From the NCBI RefSeq assembly GCF_002105155.1, contig NW_019029013.1, positions 397,149-461,148 on the forward strand: a stretch of 64,000 bases of DNA. The letters run 5' to 3'. The notes beneath the pieces were generated by a model, which ran no database searches, had not been told where the DNA came from, and was given only the letters and a program-made list of their open reading frames with translations. The DNA is from Lobosporangium transversale. Taxonomy: Eukaryota > Mortierellomycota > Mortierellomycetes > Mortierellales > Mortierellaceae. Shown here one piece after another: positions 1 to 10,880 of the stretch. Numbering within the stretch: the first letter of the stretch is position 1; each line of letters opens with the position of its first letter. The translations under genes were made by a program, and so were the position numbers.

Positions 1-38
1 GGTATAATATTATTATTATTATTGTTATTTCTAACTAG

Positions 39-2464
39 AGCCTTTTAATCCGAGAACACTTTGTTGTGTTCGTTGCGTCAACGACAGGTCAAGGAGAGGA
101 ACCAGATAACATGAAGAAGTTCTGGAAGTTCTTGTTAAGAAAGTCTCATCCGAATGATGCATTAGATCATATGGAGTTCACCGTCTTTGGGCTTGGAGAC
201 TCATCGTACATCAAGTATGTTTATATAGCGCACTTTTTTTTTTGACTCTTTTACCAGAAAACTTATTGATTCATGTGCTGACATACTATCTATCTATGCT
301 AAACAGGTTCAATTGGCCTGCTAAGAAGCTATATAAGCGACTACTCCAGCTTGGAGCGACTTGCTTTTATGAGCCAGCCTACGCTGACGATCAGCATTAT
401 CTAGGGTAAGTCTAGCGACTTTTCTTTCTTTCTTTTTTTTTTTACTATAAGTGAGAATGATCGCAATATATCCATATTTACTTTACACTCATACATTTGT
501 CTGGGTATTGCTTCAAGTGTCGACGGAACGCTTACGCCATGGTTGGAAGGTCTCTGGAAAGTGGCGCTAGAGAAGTACCCCCTCCCTGCGCATCTCGAGA
601 TAATTCCAAGGGACGTTATTTTCCAGAATAGCTTCAGTCTCAAATTTGATCCACAGGAAAATGGGTCCTCAATGACTACCCTTGCAGACCCTAATCCACA
701 ACCCCAATGTCAGCAATCTATTCAAAGCTTCAACAAAGAGCCAGGTAGCTATTTGGCAACTCTCATAAAGAACAAGCGCATTACAGACCCTAACCATACA
801 CAGGATGTGAGACACATCGAATTATTGATCAAGGACCCTGTTTTCCCTGGATATCACCCTGGCGATGTGTTGACAATGCGCCCCTGTAACCTAAAGACGG
901 ACGTGGATGAGTTTCTAGAGTACAATGGCTGGACCGCTATTGCGGATGATCCATTTACAATTGTTGAGAATTTTTCAGGTATTTAATTTCTTACAGCCGT
1001 GAAGCAAATTTCGAGAAGTCTGTGCGCCATTTACACATACGATTGACTTTTTTTTTCTAAAAAAAAAAAAAAAAAAAAAAATCTAGATCGCCCTCTGCCG
1101 AAGCATATTCCTCATCGGCAGACAATTCGTTCATTGCTAATGAACCACTTGAATGTATTTTCAACGCCCAGGACCAGTTTCTTCCAGCTTTTAATATATT
1201 TTACAGCAAATGAAGATGAAAAAGAGAAGCTTCGAGAGTTTGTTTCTCCAGCAGGTCAGGATGAACTCTATTCATACTGTCATCGCATGCGCAGGACCAT
1301 TTTTGAAGTCCTTAAGGACTTTAGAGACGTCAAGGTTCCGTTAGACTATATCTTGGATCTATTTCCTATCATCATGCCTCGAAGTTTTTCGATCGCTTCA
1401 GCTCCTCTTGTGTCCGTCCAGGAACAGCATCAACAACGCCGGCATGATTCAGTGCGCAGCAATGTTGCGAGTAATGGTGTCAGTAAAATAAACCATACAA
1501 GCAATGGAGATGTCATCACTTCTGATGAAGATACAAGGGGTGAATTGGAATGGAAGGTGGATTTATGTATAGCAATAGTTCATTATAAAACAAAATTGTT
1601 CAAGTGGCGTACTGGTGTATGTACACGATGGCTCAAAGCTCTTCAAGCAGCGGTGAATGAGCAAGATGGCCCTGTTAATGAAGAAGCTGCAAATACTGCT
1701 AGCTCTGCAGAGTCATCGGAGGAAATAGCAACATCAACAATACCATCCAAGGAGCCTCCAGCACAATTCTGGGTCCGTATTCAACGTGGGACTTTGAAGC
1801 TGCCAAAAGACCCGGCTGTACCTGTTATTTGTATCGGACCAGGTAATAATCAGCAGGTTATAAAGGGCAGGTCTTTTTTTTCTTGCAAACACGAACAAAA
1901 TAGCCTGTCATACCAACTCCTTTTTTATTATACATTTGGATTCTTAGGGACGGGAGTAGCGCCAATGAGAAGTTTTTTGCACCATAGAATCTATGCTCAA
2001 GGGGCCACTGAGAACGTGTTGTTCTTTGGATGTAGAAAGCGGAAGATGGATTATCATTACCGTGAAGAATGGGAACAATTGGAACGGGAGGGGTACCTTA
2101 AGCTCTTTACCGCGTGTTCACGAGATCAGGTCAGTTTAGTCAACAGTTTTTCTTTTTTTAGCTTTGTTTCTGCGGACCAATTGCTCTACTCACTCGTATA
2201 TTGGTTTTGTTGCTTTCGAAATAGGAGGAGAAAATATATGTGCAGCATCTGATTGAGCAACAAGCCCCTTTGGTGTGGGATTATCTACATGAGAAGCAAG
2301 GCATGATCCTGTTATCGGGTAGCTCTAGCCGAATGCCAACGGATGTTACACAAGCATTGCATAAAGTGATTGCCGCGCAGGGTCAGATGTCGGTGGAGCA
2401 AGCAACTACATATTTGGCTCGAGTTGAGAAGGAAGGTCGTTTCCAGCAGGAATGTTGGTCTTAA
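39..2464 (+). CDS. TAH18: NADPH-dependent diflavin oxidoreductase (TAH18/NDOR1), 5'-truncated by the window edge
   Basis: Exons 39-214, 307-405, 518-978, 1087-1842, 1948-2129 and 2225-2464 join in phase to 637 visible residues. The start and about 50 N-terminal residues lie left of the window. The first visible exon carries the flavodoxin-fold FMN-loop motif STTGQGEEPDNMKKFWKFLL and then VFGLGDSSY. The FAD-binding domain has PRSFSIAS (nt 1378-1401). The NADPH-binding motif GPGTGVAP is assembled across the intron 1843-1947. The C-terminus ends FQQECWS, as in human NDOR1 (FQTETWA). In the family this enzyme passes electrons from NADPH through FAD and FMN to the Fe-S protein Dre2 in cytosolic iron-sulfur assembly. 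A Ser/Asn-rich insertion follows the PRSFSIAS motif and makes it longer than human NDOR1. The intron 979-1086 ends in a long A tract. Family assignment is firm; exon 1's left boundary (acceptor at 37-38) is inferred. Confidence 0.93.
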
Positions 2465-2577
2465 AAAGAAAGAGCACTAATAGAAATACCACAATAAAAA
2501 TAAAAATCGCACGCAACTTTTGTAGAGACGCCACCAATTTCTTTTTCAGAATCTTTCCCTGCAAATCAAACCAGCAA

Positions 2578-4363
2578 ATGCATGTGCCACGTAACATTGA
2601 ATTAATCTTGAGATCCTTCACAAGAATGAACCGCCTAAAATCAAGACGATGGCACTCAGCTTACATTCCTCAAGATCGTCTTATTCGGCTCAGAAGTTGC
2701 TTGAATTTTAGATACAAGCAAAGAAATATTATTTTGGAACTGGTCGTGTTGACAAACAATAAAAACAACATCAGCAGCAAGGAGAAATGGATACACGAAG
2801 TGCTCCAGAGCGATACTATGTACTTTAATTACAGCACCAGACGTTTGAGTGCTATCAAAGCTCCCTTAGTTGGGACTGTTACAAGTTATGCCCCACATAC
2901 AAATCGCAGGATAAAGGCTATGCAATATTCAACATCTGCTGCTCAGAAGACATCAGGGCCAGAATCAGGAGATGGCTCGTTTTACTCTCTTTCACCTTAT
3001 CCAGATACAGAGGATTTCGGGTTTGGACGATGTAAGAACCCAACTCAGCTTGAAAAGAGCATTGAGTCCTACCTCAAGAGCCATCCAGAACCGACAGAGC
3101 GCGTCCTAGTTACTATGTTGACTGTATGCAGGGATCTAGCTGAGGTAGCAGTTCCAGTATTCCCAGCAACAAGATCAAAACAGGATTTGGCGTGCACTGG
3201 TCTAAAAGGACATGGAGACCCAGGAGGAAGAACCAAGGGAAAAGAGAAAGTACAGAAACAGCAAGGGCCAAGGACACACGATATAAAGGCAACTCTTTTG
3301 AAGACAATCCTGGACTCCTCTAGATTCACTTCGGACGATGTATTCAGAGTCGCACGCGCAATCTATTACAGCTTGGCTATGGGTAAATTCTATCATGCCG
3401 CGGGCGCCAGCAATTGGAAAATTAGTGGTGATGGCGATGACAATTGTGATGGCTCTAATACTGGGTCACAGTTCCCATCGTCATCGTCATCGTCATCGTC
3501 ATCAGATACCTTGAAGAGTAAGGATCGACCAAGCCCATCAAACCAAATCACTAATGCTTTCTTGGATGTCTGTGCGGTTACAGGCAACTTTGACGAGGCA
3601 TATGCAGTCGTCAAGGAGATGATGCAAAGTCCACAAGGGAATATCAAACCTGATCTCATGACTTATCGATATGTTCTGAAAGCAGCCACGACGGCAGGCC
3701 GTTCCTATTCTAAGGCCAACAATGTGATAGCAGAGAAAGAGATTGAAGTTAAAGTCAATATCGTAATTGATGAAGCTAGCGAGGCGCTATACCGACAGTC
3801 AAGGATGGCATTCTGGATGAAAATAGGCCTTGGAGGTCTCGCTGGTGCCGCTGTTGGGAAGTTCACGATGCTGGGGATTATGGCTCTACCATCTTCTAGA
3901 GCTCTAATTCAGGATACTAATGCCGGTGTAGGTATCAGTACTGTTGATCACGCAGGATCGGATGTACTAGCTGAAAACAGAATAGATATAGTAGGTTCGC
4001 CACAGTCCGTAGATGGAATTCTTGAGCTTTTGGCAAGTCAAGAGGTAGCTATGGGGGTAGGCCTTGTAGCTGGTCTATTAACAGCAGGGTATGTCATCCG
4101 GTCTAGTACTAGTCAGTCAGTGGCAACAACGGCAGTAACAACAGAAGCAGCAGCGACGGTCCCGATCTCTACTTCGAAAGCTGTTCTTACGGAGACTGTG
4201 CCTTCCAATAAAAGCAAGGCACAGCGTCCTTATCGGCAACACCATCATCCTAATGATAGAGAGCCTTCTATTTCCCTTCCTCGTGCAAAATTATTTGGCC
4301 TTTACTTTCCAGATCTGGCCACGACTAACAAGAATGAGATTCGAGATTACTTGAAAAGTCTGC

Positions 4364-4368
<5 letters not shown>
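2578..4368 (+). CDS. PPR-containing protein, probably mitochondrial, with two hydrophobic segments
   Basis: Single-exon reading frame of 596 residues from the ATG at 2578. The frame is open upstream to an ATG at 2452 that overlaps the TAH18 stop; ATGs at 2626 and 2818 are further options, so the start is uncertain. The N-terminus is rich in Arg, Ser and Leu without acidic residues (ILRSFTRMNRLKSRRWHSAY), as in mitochondrial presequences. Residues about 322-371 resemble pentatricopeptide repeats (FLDVCAVTGNFDEAYAVVKE, then IKPDLMTYRYVLKAA). Two Gly/Ala-rich hydrophobic stretches follow at about 411-435 and 490-508, suggesting membrane attachment, which is unusual for PPR proteins. A (TCATCG)n repeat encodes a poly-Ser run. 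The TAA stop runs straight into about 28 more A residues. PPR proteins usually bind organellar RNA; the actual target is unknown. Confidence 0.7.
3476..3504 (+). repeat. (TCATCG)n coding microsatellite
   Basis: About five copies of a six-base unit inside the PPR gene, encoding a serine run between the N-terminal region and the PPR segment. Confidence 0.85.
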
Positions 4369-4397
<29 letters not shown>

Positions 4398-4769
4398 AGA
4401 AATAGCAACGGCAATATCCCTAAAATTTAATTGATATAATTGATGCCGATGTTCTTCCAACGGTTATGACATGCAGTTTTTCAGCACAAAAAACTTTAAA
4501 AAGATAGAAGATCTTGCTATTTATGCTCCTGTTCATCTGTACATCACGCGATGGAGAACCGGAAATAGTGCTTTTTATTTTATTTTATTCTTATTTTCTT
4601 TTTTGTGTGACATGAAATTGATGGATATCAATGGGAGAATTTATGCAGGGGCGAGATTCCCGTTACATCTCTTTTTGTTGTTGTCTTAATCATCTTCATC
4701 TTCAGTCCTCTTCTTTCTTTTTCTTTCCCTTCTTTCCTTCCTTCCTTTCTTCTTTCTTTATTCTTCATC

Positions 4770-5460
4770 ATGACAGTTGAGCTCAACAATGACAAGGTAG
4801 GAAAAAAAGAAAAAAAAAAAAAGTATGTTCAGCCTGTATATATCAGTTGCTAATTGTTAATGCTCATTCTTTACCTTTTTTTTCCTCTCATCTTTCTCCC
4901 TTTATGTCTCCTCCTTTCTCCTTTTGTCCCAGCCATTGCCGTCTCTCGATGGTCTGCAACACTATTACATCCCCTTGGAAAAAGAGGAATGGAAACTGGA
5001 TACACTTCAGGATCTGTTTGAAAGTGTCGTGATGACCTATGTAATCCTATACTGTAACACAATTGAGAGTGCGAAGCAAGTTCAGGAAAAATTACAAGGC
5101 GGCATGAACGTCGATACAGGAATAGTGTACGCTGGAATGGATCAAGATGAACGTCAAAATGTTTTGAGCGATTTCCGAAATGGGATGCATCGAGTCCTGG
5201 TTGTGGTAGACTTGCCCAGATCCAGTGTGGAGGTTGTAGCACAGATCGGAGTATATATTAATTATGATCTGCCAGTTATTCCAGCAGACTATGCACATCG
5301 AGTTGGATCGAGCGACAGCCGGTTTGGACGTCGAGGCGCTGTGTTCAACTTTGTGGTCACAGAGGGAGAACATGCGCAATTGAAAGACATAAGAGAGTTG
5401 GAAGTGTATTATTCAGCTGAGATTACAGAAATGCCCATGAACATTACAGAGTTAGTATAA
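4770..5460 (+). CDS. Stand-alone C-terminal RecA-like lobe of a degenerate eIF4A-like DEAD-box protein
   Basis: Exons 4770-4796 and 4933-5460 give 184 residues, starting MTVELNNDK and then entering the lobe at LDGLQHYYIPLEKEEWKLDT. In eIF4A and FAL1 the second helicase domain starts at this same point, after the interdomain linker. The fold-defining segments are kept: motif IV-like VILYCNT, GMDQDERQNVLSDFRNG, INYDLP, and the FYST-like end VYYSAEITEMP. Catalytic motifs are lost. Motif V (D-L-x-ARGID in the family) reads DLPRSSVE at residues 102-109. Motif VI (HRIGRxGRFGR) reads HRVGSSDSRFGRR at 131-143. The N-terminal lobe is absent here but is encoded by the next gene downstream (6034-6964). 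ATP hydrolysis by this product alone is not expected. The frame and splice sites are intact, which argues against simple decay. The TAA stop is followed directly by an A run. Confidence 0.8.
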
Positions 5461-6033
5461 AAAAAAAAAGGTTTACCAAAGTAATTATAAACAATAATAT
5501 TCTAAAGCTAGGGGTTTTTGTGGACGGTTTATATCCATTAATGATGGCGAAACACCAATCCATATTATGCCATATCACGCGTCTTTTATTCATACACTTC
5601 ATACGCTGTTGCGGACCCAGCGCCATTACAATCCATTAATACAGAAGATAATCATGTTATCACGTGCATCATATCATTCTTACATTGTTGGTGATGGTTC
5701 TGTTGTCAATGAACAACAAATTAAATAAGGTAGGAGAATCACATGTCTCATAATTTTGACTTAGGGAATCAAAAGAAGGTTCTTCAGCCTTCCTCCATCT
5801 CCATTCATTTATTTCAATCATTGTCATGTTGAATCTTCTTTCTTCAACGCCAGCAACGCAAGAAACTTGTACTTACCGAAAATCTGCTCTTTTTGATTTT
5901 TCCTTTTTCAATTACAAGAATTTTATAAAGCAAACCATTTATATTTGAAAAGATCTAAGCAAAAAGAGCGAACAGCACAGATCTCTGGCAGAAAACCATA
6001 GTAGAAACGTCTCTATGGTCTAACTTTTCGCAC
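5461..6033. other. Intergenic region between the two helicase-lobe genes
   Basis: No supported gene. AT-rich; it probably holds the 3' end of the C-lobe gene and the promoter of the N-lobe gene. No remnant of helicase sequence was seen between them. Confidence 0.6.
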
Positions 6034-6964
6034 ATGGCATCCGACAATGAAACTCAGCTTAAAAGCCTTGAAGTCCTTGAATACAAGGAAGAGGTAAATA
6101 CAGAGTTTTATAAATAAAATCATTCTTTCGTATTGAGCAACCTTGTACCTGTCTCTCATTCTCATTTACTCTACCTTCTCTTTCTGACGTCTTGATAGAC
6201 TAGCTGGGAAGACTTGGGTCTCGATCTGGATCTACTACGTGGCATATATAACTACGGGCATGTTGGAGAAAAGTCGATGATAAATTATAATTGAGACAAT
6301 TGACAGCCTTTTGTTTCACTGACTTACTGACAAACTGGCTGATTGACTGAGTGGCAAAAAATATATTGGTTGATCCTAATATAGGCTGATAATCCCCAGG
6401 CACGTTCAACACCGCGCTATCCCAGCCATACTCCATGGCCACGATGTCATCATCGATGCCCCTGACATGGCAGGCAAAACTATAGCTCTAATTCTTTCTG
6501 CACTTCAAGCTATTGATATTTCCAATCCGGAATGCCAAGTGTTGATTCTTGTACCAGTCCCAGACATGGTGCCAAAGATCCATCACAAAATACAGGTGCT
6601 AACTCAGTTTATGATGCAACTGATTACGTTTGAATGTATGAGCGCCAGATCGGCTCTTCCTGTCCATGAGGTGATATCTCGGTTAAGACAAGGTACCCAA
6701 TTGATCGTGAGCACACCAGGACGTGTATATCCTCATCTTCTTGGGCATAATTCACTCAGGTCTGATATGATCCGGATAGTTATGCTGGATGAGGTAGAAG
6801 AGATTTTATCAAGAGGGTTCGAGACTATAGTAACCGACATCTTGGCCCATCTTCAGCAAAATGTACAGCTGGTACTAGCTACACCTACGCTCAAAGGCGA
6901 TCCTGCGATAGAGAGAATATTAGGGCGTTTAAAAGATCTAGTCCATATTACACAGATATCTTAA
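6034..6964 (+). CDS. Stand-alone N-terminal RecA-like lobe of a degenerate eIF4A-like DEAD-box protein
   Basis: Exons 6034-6093, 6199-6257 and 6385-6964 give 232 residues. The alignment with eIF4A is colinear: SWEDLGLDLDLLRGIYNYG matches the Q-motif region, then HVQHRAIPAILHGHDVI. It stops at the interdomain linker (DLVHITQIS), where the second lobe would begin. Motif I reads APDMAGKT (residues 65-72) instead of AQSGTGKT. Motif Ia reads PVPDMV (97-102) instead of PTRELA. TPGR (150-153) is kept. DEAD reads DEVE (175-178). SAT is replaced by ATPT (205-208). The second intron (6258-6384) needs a GC donor (GCATGT); with it the protein keeps the eIF4A spacing and the conserved Pro before the Q-motif Gln. 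The partner lobe lies upstream on the same strand at 4770-5460. The function is unknown; ATPase activity is doubtful. Confidence 0.8.
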
Positions 6965-7091
6965 TAACGCGGCATGAATGTAATGGGTGCAGGCATTGCC
7001 GACCGCAATAGTTCCCGTTGTCTTCTAAAATCATATGCTACCCTTTTATGGGTCACAAAATGTCTTAAACAGCAGCGGAATATGCTAATCC

Positions 7092-8630
7092 TTAGTAATC
7101 TACAAAAGCTGCATCCTCTTGATTCTCCAATATCCCCGGAAGGATTGTCTTGCCCTTGACCCACTCAAGTCCTTCGCCAGCATAGCTTAGACGAGGTCCA
7201 ATCTCAAAGCCTATCCTCATCTTTGTTGGCCCATCGGATTTAAATACGTCCCCGCCTTGTACATGCCCTCCTGCTTCTTCGATCCATCGGATATGTAGAC
7301 GCTCTAGATCTCTCCTGGCAGTACTAGGTGAATCCAAGCCACTGGAGTTCTTGATGGGCGAGAATTCTCTAGATCGCTCCACCTCCAGACAGGCGAATCG
7401 CTCTGCTACTGGAAATACGTCAAAGATAAATAGCTCTAATTTGATGCCATTGGGTTTTTTGGGACTGATGAGGTGTCCGGATTCAAGATCAACGTATGGG
7501 ATCTTTTTAGTTGCTTGATGATAAATAAGGACGCTTTGGTCCCTTGACTTTAAAATATTTGCTATCTTCTGCAAAAAATCCAATGAGCAGATCTGGTTGC
7601 AGATGTTGCCTGCTCTGTATACTAATTCACCCGTGGAGCGATCCTCTAACACGGCGAGCTCCGGATCCATTTCTGAATACTCCACGACCTTGATCTTGCC
7701 CCCAAGTCGACAAATCACGCCTAAGGGTTCTGCAGCCACGGTCTTTGGCGCCGCCTTAGCGGTTACATCTGAACCTTCTTTTATTGCATGTCCAATCCCA
7801 ACAGGATCACCAATTTTGATCAGGATATTGTCGACAGAGTAACAGTGTATGTATCGAATGCCTCGCTCTTGTAGCTCTTCTAGGACTTTTTCACTGTGCA
7901 ACGCCCAATAAAGGCCTCCGTTACCATTGGGAGAGGTTGCGATCAAGTTCTTATGGTTCAACAGAAATTTGCCATCCATGCCAAAGCATGGGATTACACC
8001 CTGTTCAAAGATGATGATATTTTCGGGCGACAGTCCAAAGTACTCATGCTCCTTCAAAAATACCTCTGTTTGGTGTCGGGTGGGTCCCGAGGTCATGATG
8101 CACCACGGAACCACTACTTCTGGGATTGATTCGACAGCCTGATGTGTCCTTTTGGCTTTCTCTATCCTTGCAAGCTCCTGTAGTTTCAGAATTCGCTCTG
8201 CTTGAATTTGGAAGAGTGTTTTGTGGGATGGTAAACCAATATCGCGGTAGCAGCCCTTTGGTAGTAAAGTCCCCAGTCGAGTTCCTTGTCCACCAGCTAA
8301 GAGGACAACAGCCACATGATTATTGGCAATGGCTTCCATGCCCAGCAATCTCCACTCTTCTTTTTCCTCGGCAGAGCATGATAAGGTCGATTTGACTTCA
8401 CTTTGTTCCAAAGGTGTAAGATCTGCAAAGATGGAGGAGGTGTTATTGGAGGCTGCAGTCGCCTGAGAAAAAATGACGTTGAGTGCTGCAGGATCAAAGG
8501 ATTCAAGCTGGGCAAGAAAAGCCTCTTGTTCTTGTTCAGTGAGGTTATCCCAGAAAGTGAAAACGTGGCCCTGGCCCGCTGCTGTGTACTGACGTTGCAC
8601 AGCCTCAACCCTTGGACGGTCCAGTACCAT
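7092..8630 (-). CDS. UAP1: UDP-N-acetylglucosamine pyrophosphorylase
   Basis: Intronless, 512 residues, close to the family length of about 480-520. The start MVLDRPRVEAVQRQYTAAGQ is chosen because it matches the N-terminal helix of the family (AAGQGHVFTFWDNL). The frame is open further upstream but that stretch is not homologous. It has the nucleotide-binding loop LLAGGQGTRLG (about residue 113-123), then PKGCYRDIGLPSHKTLFQ, YSVDNILIKIGDP, KVVEYSEMDPE, and the family signature FACLEVERSREFSPIKN followed by DSPSTARRDL. It converts UTP and GlcNAc-1-phosphate to UDP-GlcNAc and pyrophosphate in the cytosol. This is the last step before chitin synthesis, N-glycosylation and GPI anchors. It converges with the helicase N-lobe gene; only about 127 nt separate the stops. 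Confidence 0.95.
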   Translation of the reverse strand: MVLDRPRVEAVQRQYTAAGQGHVFTFWDNLTEQEQEAFLAQLESFDPAALNVIFSQATAASNNTSSIFADLTPLEQSEVKSTLSCSAEEKEEWRLLGMEAIANNHVAVVLLAGGQGTRLGTLLPKGCYRDIGLPSHKTLFQIQAERILKLQELARIEKAKRTHQAVESIPEVVVPWCIMTSGPTRHQTEVFLKEHEYFGLSPENIIIFEQGVIPCFGMDGKFLLNHKNLIATSPNGNGGLYWALHSEKVLEELQERGIRYIHCYSVDNILIKIGDPVGIGHAIKEGSDVTAKAAPKTVAAEPLGVICRLGGKIKVVEYSEMDPELAVLEDRSTGELVYRAGNICNQICSLDFLQKIANILKSRDQSVLIYHQATKKIPYVDLESGHLISPKKPNGIKLELFIFDVFPVAERFACLEVERSREFSPIKNSSGLDSPSTARRDLERLHIRWIEEAGGHVQGGDVFKSDGPTKMRIGFEIGPRLSYAGEGLEWVKGKTILPGILENQEDAAFVDY

Positions 8631-9807
8631 GAGAGAGGGGAGAAAAAAAAAAACCAGGAGTGTGGCGATGAATTCGGGATCTACCAAACAGACAGCAAAT
8701 AACAAACAATGAAGGCTCTGTGAGTAATGTTGAAAGTATGGCTTTTGGGGCGATGTCAGTGATGAAAGTAATCTGAATAGTGTAAGTAATTTGCACAAAG
8801 TAATTGATGTGAGTAATGCTTGTTCCAAGTCGACCATGACTGTCAAGGTGAATGAATGTGCTTTCCTCTAATTTCACTTTGTGAAGTATATTACATTGCG
8901 ATGCTGTCATTGAGAGGTTTCATTTCCAATTGTGTGTTAAATCAATAACGCTTTCCTTTCTGGGTGTGCGCGACTACGTTGCATGAACTTTGCCAAATGC
9001 TCCTTTTGGCCTTGCTCTCGTAGTCTTGCAGTGATGAATACCAGTTTCTACGCAAACATGTCTTTGAACGGAGAAAGTACATCTATCTGTCTTCCTTTGG
9101 TTGCTGATACAAGGTGGTTTGATGGAGATAAAATGTAGCTGCTCAACACTTTCTGTTACGATCGCACAGCGTGTCTGTGCCTGCATGAACTAAATTCTGT
9201 CAAAATAGCACAAGATCGTGTTTTCCGCCTCGGAAACATTGACGTGAACACAAATAAGAACAATCTTTGTGTACTTCCATGTTGTCGTTGATGTAGGCAA
9301 TGGTCCAAAAATATCTCTGCAATGTACAACAACAACAAACCTAGTCAGTTAAACCAAAAGGCTTGACATATCTCGGAGAGGAAAGGTCCCTAATTGCCAG
9401 GTATCCAGGAAAGAAAGTAGAGAGCAGGAGCAAAACTGCTCTTCTCTCTTTTTCCTTTCTCTCTCTTTTGTAATTCAGCTCTCGGGCCTTTCTTTTTTAC
9501 CCATCCGCGCTCTCTTTTTCTCTCTCTCTGTTAAGAGTCGTCAATCCTTCAACAACAACATTATTTGAAGTTGTGGATTTTAATTAGTGAAAGGAAAAAA
9601 AAAAAAAAAAAAAGACCGGCCACCACTAGTCGACATAGGGCTCTCCACACCACAAGGTTGCTCTTGTTCGTGTTCTCGTGCTCGTCAACCAGAACGAAGT
9701 TTACAAGAAAAAAAAAAAAGTTGTCTGCTCTCTCTCTTTTTCTTGTCCCATTATTCCCATTCGAACGCTATTTTATAAACGACTTTTATTTTTTGTTTTT
9801 TTTTGCC
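8631..9807. other. Intergenic region upstream of UAP1 and of the coiled-coil gene
   Basis: No supported gene. This is a divergent promoter region. From about 9440 to 9560 it is strongly pyrimidine-rich (CT tracts), like the leaders of other genes here, and there are A runs near 9597 and 9709. Confidence 0.55.
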
Positions 9808-10013
9808 ATGACCTTTTCCACTCATGATGACCATGAAGAACAGGATGAAGTAAGAACCAACAGTTAATTTGCGAGAATGTCAATGCAGTGACAGTAGATG
9901 GGCGGGGGACAAAAAGAGCGAAACACAAGGAAAGAAAATTGAGGGTACAAAGGTCGCTTTTGAAGACTGTTCCTTGGGCACAAAATAAGCTGATACAAAC
10001 CATTCCACATATT

Positions 10014-10045
<32 letters not shown>

Positions 10046-10215
10046 ACTCCATACCTCGTATTCCTTTAAGAACCTTCAACAGGCCATGCTATGATCAATT
10101 GATAGACTGACTGACTCAATGAATATTATGCTCATACGAATGTGCATGTGTTTTTGCCATGACTTAATTGTAGATCCTGAACTCAGTCATGCGATCGCTT
10201 GATTTAGCCAACAGA
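9808..10215 (+). other. Possible 5' coding exons of the downstream coiled-coil gene
   Basis: An ATG at 9808 opens a 14-codon stretch (MTFSTHDDHEEQDE) ending at a good donor (GTAAGA, 9850). A second 14-codon stretch at 10174-10215 (ILNSVMRSLDLANR) lies between a TAG acceptor and a GTAAGT donor. Both are phase 0. They could splice to 10842, after an in-frame TAG acceptor, and read SSKCHSLSFLDANMTPHHYY into the next gene. If correct, the coiled-coil protein gains about 41 residues and the gene starts at 9808. The support is phase and splice-site quality only. Confidence 0.4.
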
Positions 10216-10880
10216 GTAAGTGTGATGTTTTTATTATAATCTTTCAGGGCATTTTTCAACTTTGATATCATGCGCACATGAATGAGTTATGTTGTCCTGT
10301 CCACCTGGCCACCAGTCTGAAAAAAGGAGACAGGGGTAATGACAGCATCCAACAACACAGGGGCAACACACATGGACACAGCACAAACTGAAGTGTAAAG
10401 GTTGTTCTACTTTAGTCATGATAATTATGACAATGATGTCGGTGTCATATCGGGCGCTGGTGTTGGTGCAGAGAGGGACAAGGGAATCCCTCTATTCCTT
10501 CACGCATGCACACACTATGCACACATACATAGACAAGCAACTCTCCTTCCTTCATACCTCTCCTTCCTGTACTTTTTTTTCTTCCCTTTCCCCTTTCTTT
10601 GCTTCATTTCGGCAATACAGCCATTCCGAAGCATAAGCAGAATCGTTGGTGCTTTTTCTATCATCCATTATCGTTTACTAGTTTATCATTTGATTGCGAA
10701 AGCTATAATAAGCGTGAAAGGATCGCCCATCTTCAACATTATACGAATCCAACTTGCACAACTCCTTATTTAGCCCACCTCCACTTAATACTGCCCAAAA
10801 AATATAGCCAACTCTCCTCTTGTAATCAAAGACACCATTAGTCTTCGAAGTGTCATTCATTATCTTTCTTGGATGCCAAC

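Noticed and set aside
4366-4396. Poly(A) after the PPR stop as evidence of a retrocopied gene
   Set aside because: The same stop-to-A-tract join occurs at intron-containing genes, and no target-site duplication was seen.
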